A stretch of 37,002 bases of DNA. Source: Globomyces pollinis-pini. Lineage: Eukaryota > Chytridiomycota > Chytridiomycetes > Rhizophydiales > Globomycetaceae. Location: the NCBI GenBank assembly GCA_025399215.1, contig MU621264.1, forward strand, positions 1 through 37,002, given 5' to 3'. Below the pieces are notes generated by a model that did no database searches, was not told the DNA's origin, and was given only the letters and a program-made list of their open reading frames with translations. Below, piece by piece: positions 19,630 through 30,365 of the stretch; the stretch's first letter is position 1; each line of letters starts with the position of its first letter. Both the position numbers and the translations under genes were made by a program.

Positions 19630-21246
19630 TTATAGTAACAAAGTTAATAGTCCAATCACAAATAAAGGTGTTTGGGTGAAGGCGTTTGAAGCAATTGGGT
19701 AATTACTTGGGGACTGATTTTGTGAATCAACGTTTGGTGCAACTGGTTTCACTTGCTCAACAACCTTTGGTGTAACAGGAGATACAGGAGTTATAGGGTC
19801 CGACTTTGCATTGTATGTAATAGAAGGACGCTGAGCGATTGGAAAGTATGGTAATTCAGGTGAAACTCCTTTTTCAATCTTTTTAATCAAATTTTGACAA
19901 TCAAGATGGATTCTGTTGGCTTTTTCACGGAGTGAAGTAAGGTTTCCATTAGGACCTACCATCATACGTAACCATGAATCAGGCAATGGTGGTGGACATG
20001 ATTTGAGATCATCATAAGTTTGAGGAAGTGGTTGCACTGGGACAGATGTGGGTAATGCGGTACAAGAAGATACATACGTTGGTTCGGTGGTGGTGGTAGT
20101 AGTAGTAGTGGTGGTTATGGTGGCAATTGTAATAGTAGGATACAATGACAGACTGTTTAGGATGTTGGTGGAAGTGGCTAATATAGCAGATTGAGTTCCA
20201 GTGACAAGTGTAGTTGTTATAATTGCATCTGTTACAACCGATGTAGCAGAAGTAGAAGTCAAAGAAGGAGTGGATGTAGAGCTGGTGGAGGTAATAGGAT
20301 TGGTAGAGGTAGTAGCAATGGTAGTTTTAGTCGTAACAGTAGTGGTAACCTCTGGTACTTTTCTACCTGGCAATACATAATCAACACACATATCACGAAC
20401 TTCAACAATATTTCCAATCTTCAAATTACCATATCCTGGTATTTTTGTATCATATGAACACTTTTGATTCCCATTATACAACCCACCTACTTGTCCATTA
20501 GGACCAAAGTTGGCTGCCTTCCAGCCTGCTTGAGCTTGTACAAACATAAGATCCAAATGAACGTGATGCATGTAGAACATAGGATCTAACGGCGAACTCA
20601 TGGTCATCATTTGACCACTAGCACCAGCAACATAAATATGTAAAGAACCATGCCACAACTCCATCCTGTCACTCCATAAAGAATAACCACCATTCGCCAA
20701 AGATTGTTGAAAGACATCAGCATAGGTTTGAGCACTTGGTAGTTGGCCATTCAAGCTAGTGAAGTCTCGTGTAAGTGGTCTATACATCCCATTTTCATAC
20801 AATGCCGCATTCTTGAACATATCACCTTGAATAGGACTTCCATTACGACCAATTTTAGACCAAATCTTGGATTGATCAACTTGATTGTAAACAGTTGGAG
20901 AATCCCAATATGGGAAAAAGAATTGAGGATTGATTGCTTGCAATTGGCGTTCAACATCAGTAATGAATTGACGGTGCCAGTAGAAAAATCGGCAATTATT
21001 GTGGATTTCCAAGTGCAATTGGTTATGATTGGACGCAGCTTGTTCCCAAATAGATAACCCATTTGCATTCTTGATTTTCGTAGCTTTTAGAATGGTACTT
21101 TGATATACCTCCCATTCAGCCTCAGTTAAATCTACAAAGTTAGTTTCATTGATAGTAGATTTACCATTGATTTCTTTACGGTAGGTTATTTTCGCGCATT
21201 GATTGGCAACTACAGCGCTGATGATAAACCCAAGTGTTACAAGCAT
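19630..21246 (-). CDS. Tyr5: secreted, GPI-anchor-type tyrosinase; contains an in-frame, stop-free intron
   Basis: Tyrosinase with CuA (HNQLHLEIHNNC, FFYWHR), CuB (HGSLHIYVAG, DPMFYMHHVHLD), a short Thr/Ser stalk, the shared C-terminal domain (CPPPLPDSWLRMM) and a hydrophobic tail. The reading frame is open from 19630 to 21246 (538 aa), but 21132-21164 is almost certainly a 33-bp intron: GTAAAT donor, CTAAC branch site, GTAG acceptor. Removing it turns an odd insertion into RKEINDLTEAEW, matching all paralogs. Preferred CDS is complement(19630..21131, 21165..21246), 527 aa. A TATAAAG lies about 37-43 bp before the ATG. If the intron is retained, the protein gains 11 residues with an N-glycosylation sequon. 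Conservation within the CuA and CuB halves is clear, but DNA identity to the trio is much lower. Confidence 0.9.
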   Translation of the reverse strand: MLVTLGFIISAVVANQCAKITYRKEINGKSTINETNFVDLTEAEWEVYQSTILKATKIKNANGLSIWEQAASNHNQLHLEIHNNCRFFYWHRQFITDVERQLQAINPQFFFPYWDSPTVYNQVDQSKIWSKIGRNGSPIQGDMFKNAALYENGMYRPLTRDFTSLNGQLPSAQTYADVFQQSLANGGYSLWSDRMELWHGSLHIYVAGASGQMMTMSSPLDPMFYMHHVHLDLMFVQAQAGWKAANFGPNGQVGGLYNGNQKCSYDTKIPGYGNLKIGNIVEVRDMCVDYVLPGRKVPEVTTTVTTKTTIATTSTNPITSTSSTSTPSLTSTSATSVVTDAIITTTLVTGTQSAILATSTNILNSLSLYPTITIATITTTTTTTTTTEPTYVSSCTALPTSVPVQPLPQTYDDLKSCPPPLPDSWLRMMVGPNGNLTSLREKANRIHLDCQNLIKKIEKGVSPELPYFPIAQRPSITYNAKSDPITPVSPVTPKVVEQVKPVAPNVDSQNQSPSNYPIASNAFTQTPLFVIGLLTLLL

Positions 21247-21696
21247 CTAAATTTTTTACTATTAGTGAGTTCTATTTTAGTGCTTTATAACATAATTTTC
21301 ATCCTGTAACTGAAACAAGGTGATTCGTGTGATGGGCGTTAACTAGTTTTAAATACAAAATTTTTCGGCTCTATTGTCCATAATTTGAATTCATCAACTA
21401 CTACCTATTAAAACGCACCAATGATAGTATTTAAATGGGTTTTAATGGGGACTTTACTTGAGCGTGGTTTGGTTTTGAAACTTTTTCTGTCATTTACAGT
21501 GAACTCGACGTAATTTGTCTTTCAGTAAATCTTTGGTCAGTAAAGCCATTGTGACACAAAACGGTCTCGTCTGATTGGCTCATTTTATCTACATCACGTT
21601 TTTTTTAACAGTCAATTCAAGGGATTTTAATTGTTTTCTGAAATACAAAAAGATTAAAGTAAATGAATTTTTATCAATAAAAATTGTTTATAACAA
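21247..21696. other. Intergenic between Tyr5 start and desaturase end
   Basis: Tyr5 promoter, including TATAAAG on the minus strand at 21283-21289, plus the 3' flank of the desaturase gene. Nothing else seen. Confidence 0.5.
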
Positions 21697-23276
21697 TTAA
21701 GCAGCAGCGGCAGATTTTCTGACCTTTGTAGATTTAGCTTCAGCTTTTGGAAAGTTAGCATCAACTGGGTTTGGGTCAATTCCACGAACCCATTCTGGTT
21801 TAGTTGGGTGTTGAGCATCTGGATTGCGACCAGCTCCATGATCCAAAGCAATTGAAGATAAATTGGCGTACATATCATACATGGCTTGCCAATAAGTGGT
21901 AACGTTGTAAGCCAAATTCAGTTCCGGGTTTTCGTCAATAATATCTTGGATTGCTTTGTGCACTCTTGGATCTCTTTGCTTGTAGTGAGGCATTAATGGC
22001 CACATGTGATGAACAACCTAACATTAACGTGCATAGTATAGATACCTGATAGTTCAAGAAACCCATTAACCAATCAACAAATTTATCACAAACGAATCCT
22101 ACAACTGGTCCAACGGATTTATGGTGTGAATGGATATCAACTGTTCTTCTCAATGAACGTTCAACCCAATGTTCACGAGCAGTGTATTCTAGATATGGCA
22201 TAGTGGTGTGAGACAATGCGAAATTGGTGAATAAAAGGGAAGCTTCGAATGCACTTGCACAAATATGTAATGCAATAGCAGATTGAATTCCAATTCTTGG
22301 TACAAAAAAGTTGAAGTATGCTACCCAATGTAAGATTAAGAAAACTCCATCAGTGATCACACGGTGACGAATAATAAATTTAGGGTGAATCCAAAGTTGC
22401 CAGACATGTACCAATGCCCAAATACTAACTTGGTATAACCAGGCTTGTAATCGTAAAAATGGTTTGAAACCTTTTCTGGCAGTGATTGAGTCTAATGCAA
22501 GAGGTAATGTGTTCATATCAATATCAGCACCATGTCTTTGAGGATCAGCATGATGTCTATTGTGTTCACTGTAATTGTTTTAGTAAGTGGCTTGCTTACC
22601 GTTTCCACCATCCAGCACTACCAGCTTCACAAAATCCAAACCAGAAAGAACCAACGAAGTTGTTCAACCAGTGGTATTTACTTGCAGATCCGTGGTTACA
22701 TTCATGTTGGAACCAACCACCTCTTTGCATGAAAATTCCAAGTATGAGGGCACTAAAACATTATCAAAAGACTCAGTTTACCCATGCCACCAACCAAAAT
22801 ATTTTCCGGGTTCAACGGCACACCATGCACCCCAAGACATCAGAGCAACTAATTCAAAGTTTCTCCATAAGAATTCAGTCAAGCTGTAATCAAACAGTCC
22901 TTGATCTTTAAGTCTTCTGGTTGCGTCTTTGTAAGACTTCTGTAACTTTTCATCATAAGGACGCTGTTCCATCATTGCTTTACGTTCTTCCAATGTCAGT
23001 TTACGAGTTCTGCCTTGTTTTTTGAGTTCAGTTAACCATTGCAATGGTTTCTTTGAATGTCCATGCAATTGATCAAAAGCACAAGTAGCATCAGCAGGGA
23101 ATCCAGCACCTAATTATTAGGAAAGCTACTAACATACCAGGAGCGTTTAGTGATTCCAAAATGATCCCACCACCAGGATGTTTTTTTGCGAAATCCGAGA
23201 TATCGTAAACAATGCCATGAATGACGAGTTCTGCACCTTCGGTTTTTGGTCTAGGATATGATTGACGAGCACCCAT
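21697..23276 (-). CDS. Cytochrome b5-fused front-end fatty-acid desaturase (delta-5/delta-6 type)
   Basis: ER-membrane desaturase that inserts a double bond between an existing one and the carboxyl end, a step in polyunsaturated fatty-acid synthesis. complement(join(21697..22017, 22046..22568, 22600..22752, 22782..23109, 23138..23276)), 487 aa, with introns of 28, 31, 29 and 28 bp. N-terminal cytochrome b5 domain with the heme motif HPGG (H33) and a second histidine in LHGHS (62 or 64). Three histidine boxes: HECNH (172-176), HNRHH (209-213) and QVVHH (381-385), the last assembled across an intron. Gln in box 3 is the front-end hallmark. Hydrophobic segments flank the boxes. The chain ends in a Lys/Ala-rich tail. 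Regioselectivity (delta-4, -5, -6 or -8) cannot be decided from motifs alone. Confidence 0.9.
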
Positions 23277-23668
23277 TTAAAGAAAACATTATTTGAACGT
23301 AAATCTAGTTTTATATGGACGGTCTTTGCCAAGCGGGCGGCAGTCTGACTCGGTACCCAAACAATCTTGTTTTAGTCTGTCATAAATTCCCACAGATATT
23401 TAATTCATTTGATAAACAAACATAGTAAAATCATCTTTATTGTCCACAAGAAATTATGTGTTTCCCAAGTTATGTGGTGGGAAACTGTAGATCAAATATG
23501 CAGTCGGGCGGACTTCCGTAGCCCGCTTCTTGTGAAACCACCGAAAAAATTGGTGACTGTGATGTCAGTCAATTCGTGTCATTTTTAGACAAAGTCAGAT
23601 AAGGATCAGAAAAGCAAATATAAACACCGCCAATTATGACACAGCAATTTATTAACAATTAGTATTCT
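23277..23668. other. Desaturase promoter and HAM1-like 3' flank
   Basis: Contains a perfect 8-bp inverted repeat, GTTTCCCA (23460-23467) and TGGGAAAC (23478-23485), and a GC-rich patch with CGGGC/GCCCG (23505-23525). No ORF. Confidence 0.5.
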
Positions 23669-26154
23669 TCAACGACTAAATACATCACTAGACCATGGAA
23701 ATGATTCCTTTGCTGATTGCTCATGTGCAACTTTAAAAGGCTCTAATGTCATATCATCATCCCATGAACCAATTGGTCCCTCTTTCGATTTAATATCCTC
23801 AGTATCTTGAGGAATCATTCCAATGTTTTCAGCTGTTCTATTTTCATGGCGTGAGTTTAACCCAAGTGTCTTCAAAAACCCCTGATGATTAGTATCTGAT
23901 CTGCTTACATAAACATCATCCACGATCTTATCATCAACGATGGCTGTATCCAGATTCATCTTCAATTTCAAGAATTGAATCAATTGGTTGATTGTAGTAA
24001 TTATTTTGTGAATCTTCTGGGTAGTTTGCTCGATTATTGCTATTCGAACTCGATTTTGTATCTTCTTTCTGAAAAATTTCAATTTTTTACTGTACAAGTT
24101 AGTATTTGATTGAATACTTTGGGAATGTTAATTGAATAGATTCTAAATCAACATGGCATGACTCCAGGGTAAAAAAATTGGTTGGGTTTAGTTTGTCCAT
24201 AACCAATGTAAGTGTAATATGCATTCCTTGCTTGGAAAACTGTTCGATTAATAATTGACGAAATAATTACATGCAGGTTTGCAAGTCCAAGGTTCATGAA
24301 TGTTGGAAATCCAGTGTGGGAAAATGTGTATGGAATATCATGGATAGTTGGTCGTATTCCATTTAATCGAATTGTTAGAGACTTCATTGATTTCGTCTTC
24401 AAAGGATCTCCCAGCTTGCAATTCAATTCATGGTTCACCTGATAAAACTAAGTAATGTAATCACATACAACCATGTCAATTTCTGTGGGGACAAATGTAG
24501 AAATTCTTAACTGAAAATCGCTAATAAAGAGCTGCCACGTATCAGTTCTAGTAAGTGAAGGTGGAAACGGAATCGATTGTAAGGACTGAAAGACACCAGG
24601 CACTATATGCAAAACCAAATCTTCAACAATGTCATATTGGGCACTATTGCATTCAACAATAATAAAGCTTACGAATCCAATGTTAGAGTAGCATAAATTT
24701 GTTTTAGTAATCGGATAATGGTCAATGAATTTGAATCTTCTTTCAATCCTTCAGCAATGTTGTATAATCCATCAGCTAGCTTATTAAAACTTGGCGAGTA
24801 AATCGGATAGATTCTACTAGTGAACTCGGTAATTAATGATTCGCATCTAAAAACTGACTCGGGAGAGTTTCGGAAGTCAGGTACCTGAACACAATGCAAT
24901 AAATAATCGAGCCAACCTCGCAAGTGTTCATGTAAGTTTGGATCACCTGGTATCTGCTCCCGTATGTGCTTGAATTCATCATCATATGGTCGCAAGTCTA
25001 CACCATTGGCAAAAGTTCCAAGAATCATCCGAAAAGACTGCCATGCTTGATCCAAATATGGACAATCAGGAGCTTGAAAAGTAGTTGAAGATAGATTTTC
25101 TATTTTACGCTGCATATATTGCAAGATGCTTTCCAAGAATGTCAATTTGACATCTGATTTTTCAAAATTGTTCAACCATTGAACAATACTTGTCGCAATA
25201 TTGACCTTTTCGTATTCTGTTGGCTCTAAATCTTCAAGAACACTTTTCTTTTCCAAAAATTCCGAACCAGCATAAAGATAGTCCTTTTCAAATCCTGCCG
25301 TTACAAGAAATGGATTATCATCATTTTCTTCTTCTTCTTCTTGAGCCTCAGTATCGAAGGGTTTTGGTGACTTTGAAGGTGTTGGTAGCATTGACTGTTT
25401 GCCTTTTGGTGAATGGTTCGGAGTAGCTTCATATTTTGGAGTAGTAGTTTCTATACCTTCAACCTCACCACCCGTTTCGAGTTTCTCAAACTCTTGAATA
25501 GGTGATCCATCCCCCATCTCTTCTGTCCGAAAGTCGTGAACAGTTTCCACTCTCTTAAGTTTACTTGTAGCTTGATGACCGTGAAGAATTGGTTCGCTCT
25601 GGGTATCACTTGGTTCTGGTGATTGAGTTTGATATTTGATTTCAACATCAACAGCACCAGTTAGGCGAGTCAATATCTCACTTAGTTCATAGATTGAGTC
25701 ACGAAATGGTTCACTGTAATTCACCAACAGCAAATAGTGAATTGAATTTTGGACATAATTTAATGGAAAGTCTAGAGTTAAAGAAGTCTCTAGTACCTTG
25801 AATAACTTCCAAATTGTCACTAATCATATCAAAATAGTACATCATTGTTTGAAATTGATTGCCTGGATTCTTTCTCTTCAAAAATATCCTAAATGAATCT
25901 AAGAGGCTAACGAAATCTGTCCACACACTCCTGGTAGTTGGATTTATAGAGTTATAGATGGATGCAAACGCTTGTGATTCACTGCATTCTTTCAAGACTC
26001 TTTCCAACTGTTCATTAGTAGGATAATGCTTTTGTATAAATCCATTCCATAATAATACAATAAATTTGATGATATTTGGTTTTGGAATTATTTTTGATCG
26101 GGAAGAAATACTTTGTCTTTTGCTTGATGGGGAAGCGACAAGAGCTTTTAACAT
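23669..26154 (-). CDS. HAM1-like (DUF5923-type) protein, possible lipid-binding fold
   Basis: complement(join(23669..24089, 24118..24239, 24271..24438, 24469..24643, 24673..25771, 25797..26154)), 780 aa; introns 28, 31, 30, 29 and 25 bp. The N-terminal half is helical with a charged, Glu-rich low-complexity linker (about residues 150-235). The middle has the pattern of fungal HAM1-like proteins (RPYDDEFKHIREQIPGDPNL, then LRGWLDYLLHCV). The C-terminal part (LQSIPFPP, GLANLHFSKQGMHITLTL, then a Lys/Arg-rich helix) resembles the BPI/SMP-like region of that family. The two joins at 24240-24270 and 24090-24117 both restore this pattern, which supports them. A role in membrane or lipid handling is inference. 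No signal peptide is seen. Divergent from the gene starting at 26500. Confidence 0.6.
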
Positions 26155-26499
26155 GAAGGCAAAGTATGAAATAAATGTTTGGACATTTTAAATGAACCTA
26201 TTCTCACACGATCTGTGATATGGTGAGAACAGGGTGTGAATCATTGGATTCTTATCAGATCTTGGCGTGTGAATGCATATAAATCTTACGAAACTATCAT
26301 TCATTAACGTCTTGATTAGTAAGAGTCTAAAAAAGTACGTTTGACAACAATAACATTTGTTGATACGTAGATTTGACTCTGAATATCCGATCTCCAGAGC
26401 ATTACCACCGTAAATCATCACGATCTTGATTCGTTATGGCTATTTAGGTCTTTTGGTGATGTGATTTCTCGTTTTTTGTTTATGCTTTCTTTTCACTTT
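26155..26499. other. Divergent intergenic region
   Basis: Shared promoter region of the HAM1-like gene and the 26500 gene. No coding or RNA signal recognised. Confidence 0.45.
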
Positions 26500-28245
26500 A
26501 TGCAAAAACCAATAATTGAAGACTTCTCAAAAACAGATTTACCTGATTCAAATTTCCAAGTATTTAATCCAGATTTCCCTTTATTGAATGGTCAAAAGGT
26601 GGAAATTGTTCAGGAACAGAGTCACTTGGATTGGGCGTCATTGGATTGTGATGCTCCAGTAGATTATACTCATATACCAATATTTATTAGTGGACAGGAC
26701 GGTATGAAGCTAGTAAAGAAAAATACTCTAATCCAGTCACATCCAACAAAGGTAAATACTATTTATCTCATTGCAGATGGAATCAAACGCAAACGAAGGT
26801 GAATTAAGGCCACTGATATCTTCAATTGTAAGTAGTGTTGCTGAAAAGAAAGAAATATACCGTCAGGTATAGCAATAAAACTCTAATTCTAGTCTGATGC
26901 ATCTCCTACTGGACACGAACGACCTAGTGGAAATACGATGGCCGCTAAGAAATCTACATCCAAGTATGACAGACTAGCGCCACCTAAAATCTTAAAGAGA
27001 GATCCAAATACTAGTTTGGAAGCGAAGAGCGCAACTTCGTTAACCACATGTGCTATAGACATGCAACGTGGTCAAAAGCAGTATCGAATTTTGAAAAATG
27101 TTAACAATAATGATAAAAACAAACAGCTTAACCAGAACGAAGTGATAAAGGATAGGTTTGCACATAAATCGGATCATGGCAATGGTAAAACTATTACACC
27201 CACTGTGCCAGATGTCATAGATAAACCAATTGGCAGGCACGAACTGCCATGGCGAAAGCGTTCTAACAAAGAAAGCAATATCGATGCCACCGTCCAGAAA
27301 ACCCATCCCAGCGCTTTAAAACCAGAGTTTGACGATTTTAAACAAGAAAAGAGTATTTTACAAAAGCAAAAGAGTAATACAGAGGCATCAAAAGAGTATC
27401 TTAACAAAAAGCTTTACATGGATTTGCAAACTCAGCAAGGTAGAAAACACAGTACCTATAACAATCGTAAAGAAAACTCTGCCACAACTGGAAAACATAG
27501 TAGAAATTTTGAAAATATGAATTCGCATGTTCATCGTCAATCACAAAATTTGACTTCAAATAATGCCGAATTTGTGTCTCCAACAAATGGTTCAAACCTA
27601 ACGCTCAAGAATCAACTGACATCCCAAAAGCATCAAAGGAAGGGGCACAAGAAGAGCTTAACCCAACCTGATACGGTAACTAGCGTCAGTAAAATAGTCT
27701 CCGCATCATCAGTTGTTACGCCCAAACAAAGCAAATTTTTTGGAAAGAATCCTTTTGAAGAATTGATTACATTGCAAGACTTGGAGGCAATAGCAAACGA
27801 GTCTGATTACACCTCACAACCTATTGAAATGGAAGCAGACAGATTTAACAATACTAACGAACCTATTCAGATAGTTTCCTTAAAAGAGTTAGAATCCATT
27901 ACTTCTGATAAAAAATCAAAATTTACACTACAAAAACGTTTTGATATCAGTCCAAGTGCCGAGAAACCTAAATCAACAGAACGATGGAAATTCAATCTGA
28001 TGGATAAACCTGAATTTTCAAAACCAATTCAAATTCCAGATGAGCGAGAGTTATCTATTGATCGAGTACTTGATAACATTGCAAAGTTGAAAACATCAAA
28101 TTCCGAATCAAATCTTGCTCAAAGTACAAAATCCACTGAAGTTGTAAATGGAGATTTAAAAATTGGAAATTCAAGTAAAAGTGGGAAGAAAGAGTTTCGA
28201 TTTACAGTGGTCAAAAAAAGTGGTTCTGTTAATTATGTTGAATGA
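26500..28245 (+). CDS. Basic, largely disordered protein, unknown function
   Basis: Not recognised. join(26500..26751, 26777..26866, 26893..28245), 564 aa; introns 25 and 26 bp, the second with a CTCTAATTCTAG end. An in-frame ATG at 26482 would add six residues. The first 85 residues look ordered and acidic (FNPDFPLLNGQKVEIV, DAPVDYTHIPIF). The rest is Lys/Ser/Asn/Gln-rich with few hydrophobics. Two similar short hydrophobic motifs stand out: LITLQDLEAI and IVSLKELESI, about 45 residues apart, which look like duplicated docking motifs. The C-terminus is better structured (WKFNLMDKPEFSKPIQIP, then a helix DRVLDNIAKLK, and FRFTVVKKSG). No signal peptide or membrane segment. Possibly a nuclear or scaffold protein, but this is a guess from composition only. 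Confidence 0.65.
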
Positions 28246-28380
28246 TTTGATTTCTTTGATTTCGAATTTTCTAGTTTTAAAAATTGTCTATAATTACAGT
28301 AAATATTTCTTTATCTAAAACCATTGTAACAATTTTAAGACTCTGAAGCAAATTAAATTGAGTTGTATAAATGGATTTAT

Positions 28381-29724
28381 TTAAAGTAAGAAAGTAGCTA
28401 GTCCAAGTGCAAGAACAACAAAAGAACTGGATTCAGCACAACCATTAGTTGCAACACTGTAGTTTGGTTGTACATCTATAGGTCCAGTTGGAGGAGTATA
28501 TTTTGAATCAGTGCTATTGTATGATACAACAGGACGTGACTCGGCAGGATATGCTGGCATTGGTGGAACAATATATCCAGTCTTGACTTGTTCAACAATT
28601 TTGTTACAAGTAGTATCCAGTAATTTGGCAATTTCATTTAGATCAGTATCTTTGGAACCTTGTTGTTGCATTTTTAACCATGATTCTGGTAGAGATGGGA
28701 AACATTTGTTACAGTGGACATAGTCTGGTGGATATTGGTAGGAAGGCACATTTGAAGGGTTGGCTCCGGCAGTTTGGGTAGCTTGTGCAGATCGAGTACC
28801 AGTTGGTGTTAAACCACCATTTGGATAATCAGCTGGGTTAGTGCTAGCACCATTTGACTTTTCACCAGGAAGAGCGTAGTGAACACACAAGTTTCGTACT
28901 TCTAATACGTCTCCGATACGGTTATTGTACCCAGGAATTTTGGTGTTTAATGTACATGTCTCTCCCTTGGCAGTGTTTCCACCTACTTGAGATTTTCCAT
29001 AAGTAGTCCAACCAGCTTGAGCTTGCACCAGCATGGAATCGAAATGTCCATGATGCATGTAGAAGAGAGGATCCAATGGTGAGTACATGTTAGCCATTTG
29101 ACCACCATTTCCACCACATTGGGTATGGAATACACCATGAATGGCTTCCATATGTTTTGCATAGAATGGATATCCACCACCAGCCAAAGATTGTTGGTAG
29201 ATTTGATTATATTGTTCCATGGATGGAACTCGACCATTGAGAGAAGTGTAATCACGTTGAAGTGCTCTTGAATTACCACCTTCTTTCAATTTATTCTTTT
29301 TGAAGATAGGATCATCTACTGGGTTACCTTTTGTACCCAAATATTTCCAAACAAGGGAGTTATCAACTTTATCCCAAACTCGTGAAGAATCAAAATATGG
29401 GAAAAAGAAATCCGGATTGATTTGTTGTAATTTCGTTTCAACATTTTTGATAAACAAACGATGCCAGAATAAAAAGACACAAGACCAATGAATTTCGTTT
29501 GAAATCTTGTTATGGAAGTCTGCTGCTGCTTCCCAGATAGATAAACCACCTGGATAATCTTTATCAGTAGTAGTTTGAGCTTTGGCGATTGTACTTTGAT
29601 AGACTTCCCAGTCTTTTAAAGTCATATCATTGACTTCTTTACGAGTAGTGATTTTTTTACAACTAGATTGACCATATGCTGATTGACCAAGAATGATAAT
29701 TGAAAGGATGTTTGAGAATTTCAT
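28381..29724 (-). CDS. Tyr6: short-stalk tyrosinase, GPI-anchor type
   Basis: Intronless 447-aa tyrosinase, the shortest of the six. Signal peptide (MKFSNILSIIILGQSAYG). CuA: HNKISNEIHWSC, FLFWHR. CuB: HGVFHTQCGG and DPLFYMHHGHFD. The Cys right after the second CuB histidine is unlike the other copies. Instead of the 80-190-residue Thr/Ser stalk there is only a short Gly/Pro/Thr/Asn linker (about 285-340). The C-terminal domain is shared (CFPSLPESWLKM, GYIVPPMPAYPAESRP) and ends in a hydrophobic tail, so GPI attachment is still likely. It lacks the N-terminal intron found in Tyr1 and Tyr5. Convergent with the gene ending at 28245. Confidence 0.92.
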   Translation of the reverse strand: MKFSNILSIIILGQSAYGQSSCKKITTRKEVNDMTLKDWEVYQSTIAKAQTTTDKDYPGGLSIWEAAADFHNKISNEIHWSCVFLFWHRLFIKNVETKLQQINPDFFFPYFDSSRVWDKVDNSLVWKYLGTKGNPVDDPIFKKNKLKEGGNSRALQRDYTSLNGRVPSMEQYNQIYQQSLAGGGYPFYAKHMEAIHGVFHTQCGGNGGQMANMYSPLDPLFYMHHGHFDSMLVQAQAGWTTYGKSQVGGNTAKGETCTLNTKIPGYNNRIGDVLEVRNLCVHYALPGEKSNGASTNPADYPNGGLTPTGTRSAQATQTAGANPSNVPSYQYPPDYVHCNKCFPSLPESWLKMQQQGSKDTDLNEIAKLLDTTCNKIVEQVKTGYIVPPMPAYPAESRPVVSYNSTDSKYTPPTGPIDVQPNYSVATNGCAESSSFVVLALGLATFLL

Positions 29725-30365
29725 ATCTACTAAATGCTTTATTATTTTAACTCGGTTGTTTTTAAACCAATTTCCGCCTTTTGAGCAGATTATGCGAGTG
29801 GATGCCCGTCAACGAGCCTCCCGCCAGCAACGACTTTGGCTCTGTCGTTGTAGGTTGACTTCTGTTTCAGAAACTCAAAGGTTGACTTGAGCCACGTCAA
29901 TTTAAGCTATCTAAGCGCGTCAAAGCAAAAGTTTTTAATTCCTCTTCTTTCCTGTAAGTAGAAACTATAGAAACTATACTTTACTGGCCGTTATCCGTCA
30001 CTATTCAAATAGTTAACCATTTTCGGAGTTTGCTTCGATGAGGCTCACATCGTCTGAAACACTAGCCACAATGAAATGGAAACCTCACATGGAATTAATG
30101 AGTCTGACAAAGCATTCTTTGCTTCTACGATATTATCAAAATGGACTCATATCGTTAATGGGATCTTATGTATTGTCCGTTGTCATGATACGCTATATCA
30201 GACTAAAAAATATCGGTTGATGATTGATTTCTAAACTATTTCTAAACTAGAGCGTCATAATGTGTCATCTTTAAACGATTGATGGTGGGTAATGAACTGA
30301 GCATTATTAATGTGACAATTTATTAAGGTGGCAATAGTGTAATGTATCATTTCAGTCACAAGTTT
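29725..30365. other. Intergenic upstream of Tyr6
   Basis: Tyr6 promoter and the 3' flank of the glycosidase gene. Less AT-rich around 29780-29900, where CAACGAC (29828-29834) and GTCGTTG (29844-29850) form a perfect 7-bp stem. A 60-codon ORF at 30038-30220 has no recognisable content. Confidence 0.45.

Noticed and set aside
29760..29900. Possible tRNA or structured RNA in the GC-richer patch
   Set aside because: A 7-bp stem exists but no cloverleaf or A/B boxes could be fitted.
30038..30220. 60-codon ORF upstream of Tyr6
   Set aside because: Short, no motif, no promoter-like sequence, no extension by splicing.
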